Below are positions 1 to 6,317 of a stretch of DNA of 12,612 nucleotides, piece by piece. The notes beneath the pieces were generated by a model. It was not told the origin of the DNA. It saw only the letters and a list, made by a program, of their open reading frames with translations, and did not search any database. Positions within the stretch are counted from its first letter, which is position 1. Every line of letters begins with the position of its first letter. The translations under genes were made by a program, and so were the position numbers. This DNA is from an uncultured Alistipes sp. (GTDB lineage: Bacteria; Bacteroidota; Bacteroidia; Bacteroidales; Rikenellaceae): NCBI GenBank assembly GCA_900552955.1, contig USBO01000044.1:1-12612 (forward strand), in the 5' to 3' direction.

Positions 1-909
1 GATCGCTGCCGCCTCGGCTTCGGGCAGCGTGCGGTAGAACTGCGGGTAATCGAGTTCGTTCTTGCGGAACGCTTCGTAGAATTTGTAGAGGCCGTTGGCC
101 TGCAATTCATTGAAGTATACGTTGTCGCTCGTCTGAAAACGGGTGTTGAAGGGGAGCAGCCACAGGGCGATGCCCGTCATGCCCAGACAAAGTGCCGAGG
201 CGACGGGTTTCCACCCTCCCTCCTTGAACGCTTCGGTGTCGCGGACCGTGCGGCGGAAGAGCAGCCAGGTGACGGCGACGGTCACCGCGACGATCAGCGT
301 CGCCAGCGGAAGGATGGGGTAGGACTCCATGATGTTGCCCACCACTTCGTTGGTGTAGACCAGATAGTCGACCGCGATGAAGTTGTAGCGCACGCCGAAC
401 TCGCTCCAGAAGAAGTATTCGCTGACGGCGTTGAAGAGGATCGCGCCGACATAGACCGTGAGCAGCACGCTCAGCCACGCCTGCGACCACACGGGGCGGA
501 GCCGCGGCAGGAAGAGCCGCAGGGCGAAGCTGCCGGCCCAGTAGCCCAGCACGATCGAAGCTACGAGCGGTGCGGCGCTGCCGTACTCGTCGAAGATGGT
601 GTTGCAGAAGGCGACATAGCAGAAGGCTGCCGTCAGCGCTCCGAGCAGAAGATAACCGGCCGGCCGGCCGTATTTCCATTTCGAGAGCGACAGCAGAAAA
701 ATCCACAGAAAGAGGCAGCCGAGCGTCAGAGCGCACAGGTCGTTCACGGCGCCCAGTCCGAAGACGGCGATCCAGCGCAGGAGGCCGAAACCGGTCTCGG
801 TGGTCTGTTCGTTGAACAGCAGGACGATGCGCAGCGACGTGCAGACGATGAGCGTCAGCAGTGCCAGCCGCAGGTAGATTCCGAAGAAACGTTTGAGATT
901 TTGCTTCAT
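1..909 (-). CDS. LTA synthase family / phosphoglycerol transferase-like membrane protein, N-terminal part (cut by window edge)
   Basis: The frame is open from the ATG at 907-909 to the window edge, giving 303 residues with no stop. It starts MKQNLKRFFGIYLRL and holds about five hydrophobic membrane segments (roughly residues 12-30, 40-75, 81-101, 111-130, 141-160), then another near 205-225 and one near 240-255. A conserved-looking stretch, VDYLVYTNEVVGNIMESYP, lies at about 178-196. This membrane-then-extracytoplasmic layout and that stretch match Bacteroidota members of the LTA synthase/MdoB group, whose C-terminal sulfatase-like domain transfers phosphoglycerol or related headgroups on the outer face of the inner membrane. 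That catalytic domain lies off the window, so the catalytic threonine and metal ligands cannot be checked. The lipoprotein gene lies 120 bases upstream on the same strand. I see no convincing promoter in that gap, so cotranscription is likely but unproven. The substrate in a Gram-negative organism is unknown. Confidence 0.85.
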   Translation of the reverse strand, partial: MKQNLKRFFGIYLRLALLTLIVCTSLRIVLLFNEQTTETGFGLLRWIAVFGLGAVNDLCALTLGCLFLWIFLLSLSKWKYGRPAGYLLLGALTAAFCYVAFCNTIFDEYGSAAPLVASIVLGYWAGSFALRLFLPRLRPVWSQAWLSVLLTVYVGAILFNAVSEYFFWSEFGVRYNFIAVDYLVYTNEVVGNIMESYPILPLATLIVAVTVAVTWLLFRRTVRDTEAFKEGGWKPVASALCLGMTGIALWLLPFNTRFQTSDNVYFNELQANGLYKFYEAFRKNELDYPQFYRTLPEAEAAAI

Positions 910-1029
910 GAGATGTCCGGAGATGAACACGGCAACGCCCCGAAGGAGGTGCGGTGCGTTTCAGGCATTGGCGGGTGAACGTGGCGAGGGTTATCGTAGA
1001 TTGTCTTTTGGGTTCGGGTTGGGCCGGTG

Positions 1030-2649
1030 CTATCTGGTGTGCGAATCGAGCAGGTCGGCCAGTTGCAGCAGCGTGACGGCCGAACCGTAGGAGCAGTTGA
1101 TCCAGAACGTTCGGTTGCGGTCGCTCTTTGTGCCGCGGAAATCCCATGTGGTGGGAATCTGTCCGTTGACGACGTTCTGCACGACGGTGATGTTGTCGAC
1201 GAGCGCCTTCCCTTTGGCCAGATAGACCGCATCGCCGGTGGCTTCGTAGAGGCTCAGCAGCGCTCCCGTGACGTTGCAGGCGCTGGCATCGACGGGCTTC
1301 TGATACTTGTACTGCTCGTATACGCAGGGTGTGGCCTTCTCCTTGATGCCGTCGGCGGTGACCGGCGTGTCCCAGAAGGTGAACTGATCTTCGCTGAAAC
1401 GGGCCAGATCGATCGCGTCGGCCAGCTCCTCGTCCGTGTGCGAGCCCTTCGAGAGCAGGTAGGCGGCATAAGGCGCCGCCGTGCAGTTGGTCAGGTTCTC
1501 GTAGGGTTGCAGCCCCATGACCGTCACGTCCTCGAACTGTCCGGTCATGTCGAAGCTGCGCAGCGCGACGTCGCGCATCCATCTCTCGCCCCGCGCCTGC
1601 GCGTCGGCATAGGTTCCGACACCGTAGTCGGCTTTCAGCCGCTGAAAGTAACGCAGCACGGGATGCAGCATGGCGCAGGCGGCGTTGACCGGCTCTGCGG
1701 TGGCGAAATCGACCTTGATGGGGTACGAGCCGTCGGCGCGTTGTAGCCGTACGTACGTGTCGGCGATGCCGATGGCGCGGTCGTAGTAGGTCTTGTCGCC
1801 CGTCAGGTCGTAGAGGTCGAGGAAGGCATGACCCGCCGAGGCGGCCTCCATCGTCATCGTCTTGTTCTGATTCTCGGCGTTTTTGGAGGCGATCAGGTCT
1901 TTATAATAGGTGGGCGGGAAGAAGGCGAGCGGTTCGTCGGCCTTCCGGCTCCGGTCGATGAGGAATTGTGCGGCGTTGCGGGCGATGCGGGTCGCCTGCT
2001 CCTTATGTGCGGGCAGCAGTTGCGCCAGTAGCACCTCCGCGCGGATCGTCGCACCGATGATCTTGCAGGGGTAGGTATTGTGGCGGTAGCTCATGTCGGG
2101 TTCGGTGTGTTCGGCCCAATGCTGGATTTCCGGCATCCGATGGATGTAGAGCAGGGCCATGCGGGCAGCCTGACGGTAGTCGCGCACGGCCGGCGTGTAG
2201 GGGCCCGCAAAGGGGTAGTCGCGGCGGAACTCGCGTTCGCCGGCCTTGCCGACTGTGGCTCCGGCGCTATCGAGCGCTTCGACGACGAGGCGAACCTGTC
2301 CGACCGGAATTTCGTTCCATATGGGGGAGAGCGCAACTTTCGGCGTCTCGGCGGTGAAGCTCCACGTGCCCTGCACGCCCGCTTCGAGCGGCGTCACGGT
2401 GAAACGATAGGTCGCCGCTCCCTCGACCGGCTCGAAGTCGAACGCCGGCGCGTAGATGAATTTTCTGGCGAAGCGATTCCAGTAGGGGTTGCGCCCTTCA
2501 TAGCCGGGGCGGATCGGATCGAGATACCGTCGGGCCGCTTCGGCGTTGATTTCGGCGTAGTCGAGTTCGGTGTCCGCGGATTTGCACGCGGTGTCGCAGC
2601 ATGCGCAGAGCAGGACGCATGAGGAAAGGAGGGTCAGTAGCAGTTTCAT
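1030..2649 (-). CDS. Putative lipoprotein with N-terminal beta domain and helical (alpha/alpha)-barrel glycosidase/lyase-like domain
   Basis: The product is 539 residues. Residues 1-17 look like a lipoprotein signal: MK, a leucine-rich core and Cys17 after L-C-A, with further cysteines at 11, 15, 18 and 22, so the exact lipidation site is uncertain. Residues about 50-145 look like a beta-sandwich (FN3-like) module. Residues about 155-539 form successive helical hairpins with aromatic and acidic loops, for example near AEHTEPDMSYRHNTYP, GLQPYENLTNC and a closing WDFRGT...FWINCSYGSA region. This resembles six-hairpin glycosidases and polysaccharide lyases such as the GH88/GH105 or GH127 type, but I cannot assign a family or catalytic residues. 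It probably sits in the periplasm or on the outer membrane. An AAAGGA about nine bases before the ATG and a strong upstream promoter support this start. The LTA-synthase-like gene follows on the same strand. The gene call is firm; the function is a guess. Confidence 0.8.
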   Translation of the reverse strand: MKLLLTLLSSCVLLCACCDTACKSADTELDYAEINAEAARRYLDPIRPGYEGRNPYWNRFARKFIYAPAFDFEPVEGAATYRFTVTPLEAGVQGTWSFTAETPKVALSPIWNEIPVGQVRLVVEALDSAGATVGKAGEREFRRDYPFAGPYTPAVRDYRQAARMALLYIHRMPEIQHWAEHTEPDMSYRHNTYPCKIIGATIRAEVLLAQLLPAHKEQATRIARNAAQFLIDRSRKADEPLAFFPPTYYKDLIASKNAENQNKTMTMEAASAGHAFLDLYDLTGDKTYYDRAIGIADTYVRLQRADGSYPIKVDFATAEPVNAACAMLHPVLRYFQRLKADYGVGTYADAQARGERWMRDVALRSFDMTGQFEDVTVMGLQPYENLTNCTAAPYAAYLLSKGSHTDEELADAIDLARFSEDQFTFWDTPVTADGIKEKATPCVYEQYKYQKPVDASACNVTGALLSLYEATGDAVYLAKGKALVDNITVVQNVVNGQIPTTWDFRGTKSDRNRTFWINCSYGSAVTLLQLADLLDSHTR

Positions 2650-2721
2650 AGAGCGGTGTCCTTTTGACCGGAGTTTGAAAATTAACAGACGAGGGTCGTG
2701 TTATGATGGTTACATTGCAGA

Positions 2722-2753
2722 CAAATGTATCGTTATTTTTTGTTTCATGCAAA
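2722..2753 (-). promoter_or_regulatory. Bacteroidota-type promoter for the lipoprotein gene
   Basis: Read on the minus strand, TTTG (2750-2753) is followed by exactly 20 bases and then TACATTTG (2722-2729). This is a full match to the Bacteroidota primary sigma factor pattern TTTG-N19-21-TAnnTTTG. The expected start of transcription is near 2715, giving a leader of about 65 bases before the ATG at 2649. The spacing and match are seen directly; promoter activity is inferred. Confidence 0.8.
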
Positions 2754-2772
2754 TATCGTCACCGATAATTCG

Positions 2773-2780
2773 TATCTTCG
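2773..2780 (+). promoter_or_regulatory. Possible -7 element for the thioesterase gene
   Basis: TATCTTCG at 2773-2780 matches seven of the eight positions of TAnnTTTG. No good TTTG lies 19-21 bases upstream, because the bases there belong to the -33 element of the divergent promoter. If it is used, transcription would start near 2787, leaving a leader of only about 14 bases before the ATG at 2801. It is the best candidate in the gap but weaker than the divergent promoter. Confidence 0.45.
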
Positions 2781-2800
2781 AGGCGTAAAACGATCGAATC

Positions 2801-3529
2801 ATGGCAACCAAGACGGCATATCCCTTTCGGGTCGAACCTCAGGAGGTCGACTTCTCGCTGCGCATCACGCTGGCGGCGCTGGGCGGCAACATTCTCAACA
2901 TTGCGGGCATCGACGCACACTCCAAGGGCTTCGGCGTGGATGCGCTGAACAAAGACAACTTCTCGTGGGTGCTCTCGCGCATCGCGTTCGAATTCGACTA
3001 CCGGCCTGCGGAGTATGCCGATTATGAGATTTCGACCTGGATCAGCGATTATGGCCGGATGCTCTCCACGCGCAACTTCGAACTGACCGACCGGTCGGGC
3101 GTGCGCTTCGGCCGTGTGGTGTCGCAGTGGTGCATGCTCGATCTCACGAAACGCACGGCCGTCGATCTGAGGGCGGTGGCGGAAAGCCACAACGAAGCGA
3201 TCGTGGACGTCCCTTCGCCGGCCGAAAAGCCGTGCAAGGTGCCTGCACCTGCGACCGAACCGGTGCTGACGCATCGGGTGGCCTATACCGACATCGATTT
3301 CAACCGTCACGTCAATACGATGCGATACATCGAACTGATGCTCGACGTGCTGCCGATCGAACGCTTCGCCGAGGAGCGGCCGCTGCGGCTCGACATCAAT
3401 TTTCTCAAGGAGGCGCGCTACGGCGATACGCTCTCGGTGGCGATCGAGGAGCGTGCGGCGCAGACGCTCGTCGAAATCCGCAACGACGGCGGTGCGGCCG
3501 TCTGCCGCGGTGCCTTCGAGTGGCGGTAG
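2801..3529 (+). CDS. Acyl-ACP thioesterase (FatA/FatB family)
   Basis: The 242-residue product has two hotdog-fold halves, as in bacterial and plant acyl-ACP thioesterases, and about the usual length for bacterial members. The first half includes the helix region NKDNFSWVLSRIAFEFDYRP (51-70) and GRMLSTRNFEL (85-95). The second half carries the family signature D164-I-D166-F-N168-R-H170-V-N172, followed by TMRYIEL; in the plant enzymes the equivalent Asn and His act in catalysis. It should hydrolyse acyl-ACP in the cytoplasm and release free fatty acids. The chain-length or branched-chain preference cannot be read from sequence. There is no signal peptide. It is transcribed away from the lipoprotein gene and followed by a strong GC-rich hairpin, so it is probably monocistronic. 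The ATG lies just after the short candidate leader, and the next in-frame Met is far into the fold, which supports this start. Confidence 0.93.
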   Translation: MATKTAYPFRVEPQEVDFSLRITLAALGGNILNIAGIDAHSKGFGVDALNKDNFSWVLSRIAFEFDYRPAEYADYEISTWISDYGRMLSTRNFELTDRSGVRFGRVVSQWCMLDLTKRTAVDLRAVAESHNEAIVDVPSPAEKPCKVPAPATEPVLTHRVAYTDIDFNRHVNTMRYIELMLDVLPIERFAEERPLRLDINFLKEARYGDTLSVAIEERAAQTLVEIRNDGGAAVCRGAFEWR

Positions 3530-3550
3530 GCGGGTCGGACCAGTGAGGCC

Positions 3551-3578
3551 GGGGCCGTGTCCTGCGGGACGCGGCCCC
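3551..3578 (+). terminator. Hairpin terminator after the thioesterase gene
   Basis: Left arm 3551-3562 and right arm 3567-3578 pair over 12 bp, with one G-U wobble, around the four-base loop TGCG. It begins 22 bases after the thioesterase stop. The downstream tract is poor in T (GCGTCTTTCGC), so Rho-independent action is likely but not certain. Confidence 0.65.
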
Positions 3579-3642
3579 GCGTCTTTCGCACGGAGGCTCC
3601 GGCTTTTCGGCTCCGAGCGGCGAATGGTACATCGTTTGCGGG

Positions 3643-3662
3643 GTCGGTGTGCATTGACCGAC
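3643..3662. other. Short inverted repeat just upstream of the bacterioferritin-like gene
   Basis: GTCGGT (3643-3648) and ACCGAC (3657-3662) form a perfect 6-bp inverted repeat around an 8-base spacer. It ends 16 bases before the ATG at 3679. This position would suit an operator or a small leader hairpin. No regulator can be named from sequence, and a 6-bp repeat in GC-rich DNA can arise by chance. Confidence 0.25.
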
Positions 3663-3678
3663 TAATTCATCTACGAGT

Positions 3679-4179
3679 ATGACTACCGAAAACAAGTATC
3701 AGCGAAGCATCGACCGTCTGAACGAGGCGATCGGCAAGGAGATCGCCACCACGTTGCAGTACCTCTATTTCCACGTCCATTTCGAGGATGACGGGTACGA
3801 ATTCTTCTCGAAGCTGATGAAGCAGACCTCCATCACCGAGATGTTCCACACCGACAAGATCGCCGACCGCATCCTCTTCCTGCAGGGCGAGGTGGAGATG
3901 AAGCCGGCGTTCGAGCCGCGCAAGATCCGCGACGTCAGGGAGGCGATGGAGTTCTCCATGACGCTCGAACAGCGCACGATCGACTCCTACAACGAGTGGG
4001 GGCGTCTGTGCGCCGCCGAGGACGACCAGATCACCCATAAGCTGTTTCAGGATTTGGCCAAAGAGGAGGAAGAGCATCTCGACATGTTCCGCACCGAGAT
4101 GGACAACATGCTCAACTACGGCGAGCAGTATCTCGCCTTGCAGTCGATCGCCCACAGCAAGGCGATGCTCAAGAAGTGA
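3679..4179 (+). CDS. Bacterioferritin-like ferritin-family iron-storage protein
   Basis: The 166-residue, mostly helical product has the length of bacterioferritin (about 155-160 residues). All six expected di-iron ferroxidase ligands can be placed: E21 in helix A, E54 and H57 in E-M-F-H (helix B), E97 in helix C, and E130 and H133 in the EEEEH run of helix D. These line up with E18, E51, H54, E94, E127 and H130 of E. coli Bfr. M55, between E54 and H57, matches the position of the Bfr haem-ligand Met52, so haem binding between subunits is possible but unproven. The expected role is ferrous iron oxidation and storage, or protection from peroxide, in a cytoplasmic shell. It stands alone between two hairpins, with no bacterioferritin-associated ferredoxin gene in the window. 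I saw no canonical promoter directly upstream. The Bfr subtype (haem-containing or not) is uncertain. Confidence 0.9.
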   Translation: MTTENKYQRSIDRLNEAIGKEIATTLQYLYFHVHFEDDGYEFFSKLMKQTSITEMFHTDKIADRILFLQGEVEMKPAFEPRKIRDVREAMEFSMTLEQRTIDSYNEWGRLCAAEDDQITHKLFQDLAKEEEEHLDMFRTEMDNMLNYGEQYLALQSIAHSKAMLKK

Positions 4180-4265
4180 CGGACGCCGGCGGGCGGCAGG
4201 CTGCGCGGCGGTGCGGGGGAGAGGGATCGGCGACGGTGCTTTCCCGCGCATGGAAATTTTAGATG

Positions 4266-4306
4266 ATCGGGAGCGGCGGAGAATTTGGCGGCTCCCGATT
4301 ATTTTC
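4266..4306 (+). terminator. Hairpin terminator after the bacterioferritin-like gene, overlapping the dsbD promoter
   Basis: ATCGGGAGC (4266-4274) pairs perfectly with GCTCCCGAT (4291-4299) over 9 bp, with a 16-base loop. A T-rich run, TATTTTC, follows at 4300-4306. It lies about 87 bases after the upstream stop. This is the form of an intrinsic terminator. The promoter of the next gene has its -33 box inside the loop. Confidence 0.6.
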
Positions 4307-4315
4307 GTAGTTTTA
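4284..4315 (+). promoter_or_regulatory. Bacteroidota-type promoter for the dsbD-glycosyltransferase pair
   Basis: TTTG (4284-4287) is followed by exactly 20 bases and then TAGTTTTA (4308-4315), which matches seven of eight positions of TAnnTTTG. The expected start is near 4322, so the leader would be only about 10-16 bases long. Its -33 box and spacer coincide with the loop and right arm of a terminator-like hairpin. Confidence 0.65.
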
Positions 4316-4331
4316 TCGCGCAAAACAGAGA

Positions 4332-6317
4332 ATGGTTATGAAATTGAAACGTTTCGCGGCAATTGCCGCCGCTCTTTTCGTCGTGTTCGGCGCGGGGGCG
4401 CAGCCGACCGTGCGATGGAGCGACTCGACGACCGCAACCGGCGACGGAGTGTACGAGATCACGTTCACGGGCCGGATTCTCGACGGGTGGCATACGTATG
4501 ATCTGCACTCGGGATTCTCGTCGACGGCGGTCGCGTTCGAACCCTCCGAAGGGGTCGAGCTGGTGGGCGAACCCTTCGAGAAGTCGGCCGCCGTGCGTCA
4601 TTACGACGAGGTCTTCGGCGAGGAGATCGGCCAGTACGAGGGCGAGATCGTCCTCGGGCAGCGCGTGCGCCTCACGGCGGCCGCGGGGGTGCTCCGAGGG
4701 AATATCAACTGGCGGTCGTGCCAGGGGACGAACTGCAACATGCCCGAGGACTGGCCCTTCGAAATCCGGCTGGGAGCAGCGTCCGTTGCGCCGGAGGCGT
4801 CGGGCGACGCCCTCCACGCGTCGCCGCTCGGCCGCGAGGCCGGCAGCGACGGCGATCTGTGGAGTTTGATTCTCACGGCACTCGGCTGGGGCTTGCTGGC
4901 GCTGCTCACCCCCTGCGTCTTCCCGATGATCCCGATGACCGTGTCGTTCTTCCTCAAGGGGAGCGAGACGGCCGCTGCCGGACGGTTCAAGGCTGCGATG
5001 TACGGCCTGTTCATCGTGCTGCTCTACACGGTTCCCATCGCGGCGATCATCCTGCTGACGCGCCTGCTGGGCGGCGATGCCGTGACGGCCGACATCTTCA
5101 ACTGGCTGGCGACGCACTGGCTGCCCAACCTGATCTTCTTCATCGTCTTCATGCTCTTCGCCGCATCGTTCTTCGGGGCGTTCGAGATCACGCTGCCCGG
5201 CTGGATGGTCAACCGCAGCGACCGCAACGCCGACCGCGGCGGTCTGCCGGGCGTCTTTTTCATGGCGCTGACGCTGGTGCTGGTGTCGTTCTCGTGCACG
5301 GGCCCGATCGTCGGCTCGGCGATCATCGGTGCGACGTCGGGGGCCTTTTGGGCGCCGATCCTCACGATGCTGGTCTTCTCGGTCACCTTCGCGCTGCCTT
5401 TCACGCTCTTCGCCATGTTCCCCTCGCTGCTGAAGAACCTGCCTAAGAGCGGCGGGTGGCTCAACTCGGTGAAGGTCGTGCTGGGCTTCATCGAGGTGGC
5501 GCTGGGCTTCAAGTTCCTCAGCGTGGCCGACCAGACCTACCATTGGGGGCTGCTCGACCGCGAGGTCTACCTGGCGATCTGGATCGTCACCTTCACGCTG
5601 CTGGGCCTCTATCTGCTGGGCAAGCTGCGCTTCGCCCACGACAGCGAGACGAAGACGCTCTCGGTGACGCGTCTCGCGCTGGCCATCGCCGACCTCACCT
5701 TCGTCGTCTATATGATCCCGGGCATGTGGGGGGCGCCGCTCAAGGCGCTGTCGGGCTATCTGCCGCCGTTGCAGACGCAGGATTTCGTGCTCGGGCAGAG
5801 TGTGGCTGACAGTAGCGCGGCTGGGCCCCGTGAGGGTGCCGCACGGGTCAAGTACGGCGATTTCCTCGCGATGCCGCACGGCATCACGGGCTATTTCGAG
5901 TGGAACGAGGCACAGGCGGCCGCCCGCGCTGCCGCTAAGCCGCTCTTCGTCGACGTGACGGGGCACGGCTGCGTCAACTGCCGCGAGATGGAGCAGAAAG
6001 TGCTCTCCGACGCCCGCGTGCAGCGGATTTTGCGCGACCGTTACATCGTCGTAGCGCTCTACACCGACGACAAGGCGCGTGCCGCGAAGGAGGACTGGGT
6101 GACGGCCGGGGGCGGCGCTCCGCTCCGCGACATAGGCCGCATCAACTCCTACATCGCCCGCACGCGGTTCGGGGTCAACGCCCAGCCCAACTATATCGTG
6201 GCCATGCCCGACGGCGAAGCGCTGCTGCCGCCCCGCGGCTACGACCTCAGCGTCGAGGGGTTCATCGACTTTCTGGAGCGGGGCGTCGCGGCCTTCGAAG
6301 CGCGCAAGAGGTCATGA
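4332..6317 (+). CDS. dsbD: Thiol:disulfide interchange protein DsbD (protein-disulfide reductase)
   Basis: The 661-residue product has the full three-part DsbD layout. A signal peptide (about residues 3-23, ending GAGA-Q) leads to a periplasmic DsbD-N domain, residues about 24-150, with the cysteine pair C130 and C135. The membrane domain, about 175-470, has roughly eight helices and the two essential cysteines: C195 in TPCVFPMIP and C322 in SFSCTGP. After a linker comes a C-terminal thioredoxin-like domain, about 515-655, with C547-V-N-C550. Known members pass electrons from cytoplasmic thioredoxin through the membrane to periplasmic partners for disulfide repair and cytochrome maturation. 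Length and cysteines are complete, so it should be active. A second ATG at 4338 would give a more typical signal peptide start (MKLKRF), and I cannot choose firmly between the two. It has its own promoter and overlaps the next gene by four bases. Confidence 0.95.
   Translation: MVMKLKRFAAIAAALFVVFGAGAQPTVRWSDSTTATGDGVYEITFTGRILDGWHTYDLHSGFSSTAVAFEPSEGVELVGEPFEKSAAVRHYDEVFGEEIGQYEGEIVLGQRVRLTAAAGVLRGNINWRSCQGTNCNMPEDWPFEIRLGAASVAPEASGDALHASPLGREAGSDGDLWSLILTALGWGLLALLTPCVFPMIPMTVSFFLKGSETAAAGRFKAAMYGLFIVLLYTVPIAAIILLTRLLGGDAVTADIFNWLATHWLPNLIFFIVFMLFAASFFGAFEITLPGWMVNRSDRNADRGGLPGVFFMALTLVLVSFSCTGPIVGSAIIGATSGAFWAPILTMLVFSVTFALPFTLFAMFPSLLKNLPKSGGWLNSVKVVLGFIEVALGFKFLSVADQTYHWGLLDREVYLAIWIVTFTLLGLYLLGKLRFAHDSETKTLSVTRLALAIADLTFVVYMIPGMWGAPLKALSGYLPPLQTQDFVLGQSVADSSAAGPREGAARVKYGDFLAMPHGITGYFEWNEAQAAARAAAKPLFVDVTGHGCVNCREMEQKVLSDARVQRILRDRYIVVALYTDDKARAAKEDWVTAGGGAPLRDIGRINSYIARTRFGVNAQPNYIVAMPDGEALLPPRGYDLSVEGFIDFLERGVAAFEARKRS

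Noticed and set aside
910..1029. A separate promoter or small gene in the 120-base gap before the LTA-synthase-like gene
   Set aside because: No TAnnTTTG element on the minus strand, and the open frame on the plus strand there is a shadow. A strong AAGGAGGT on the plus strand does not precede a credible gene.
107..1582. A 491-codon minus-strand open frame crossing the lipoprotein and LTA-synthase-like genes
   Set aside because: It is out of phase with both recognisable proteins, spans the gap between them and is arginine-rich without a domain.
3635..3670. TTTG followed by TAATTCAT as a promoter for the bacterioferritin-like gene
   Set aside because: The spacing is 24 bases and the -7 element matches poorly, unlike the other promoters in this window, which use 20 bases.
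4299..5966. A 555-codon minus-strand open frame opposite dsbD
   Set aside because: Its translation is rich in R, H, E and Q with no recognisable domain, while the other strand encodes a complete DsbD with all its cysteines.
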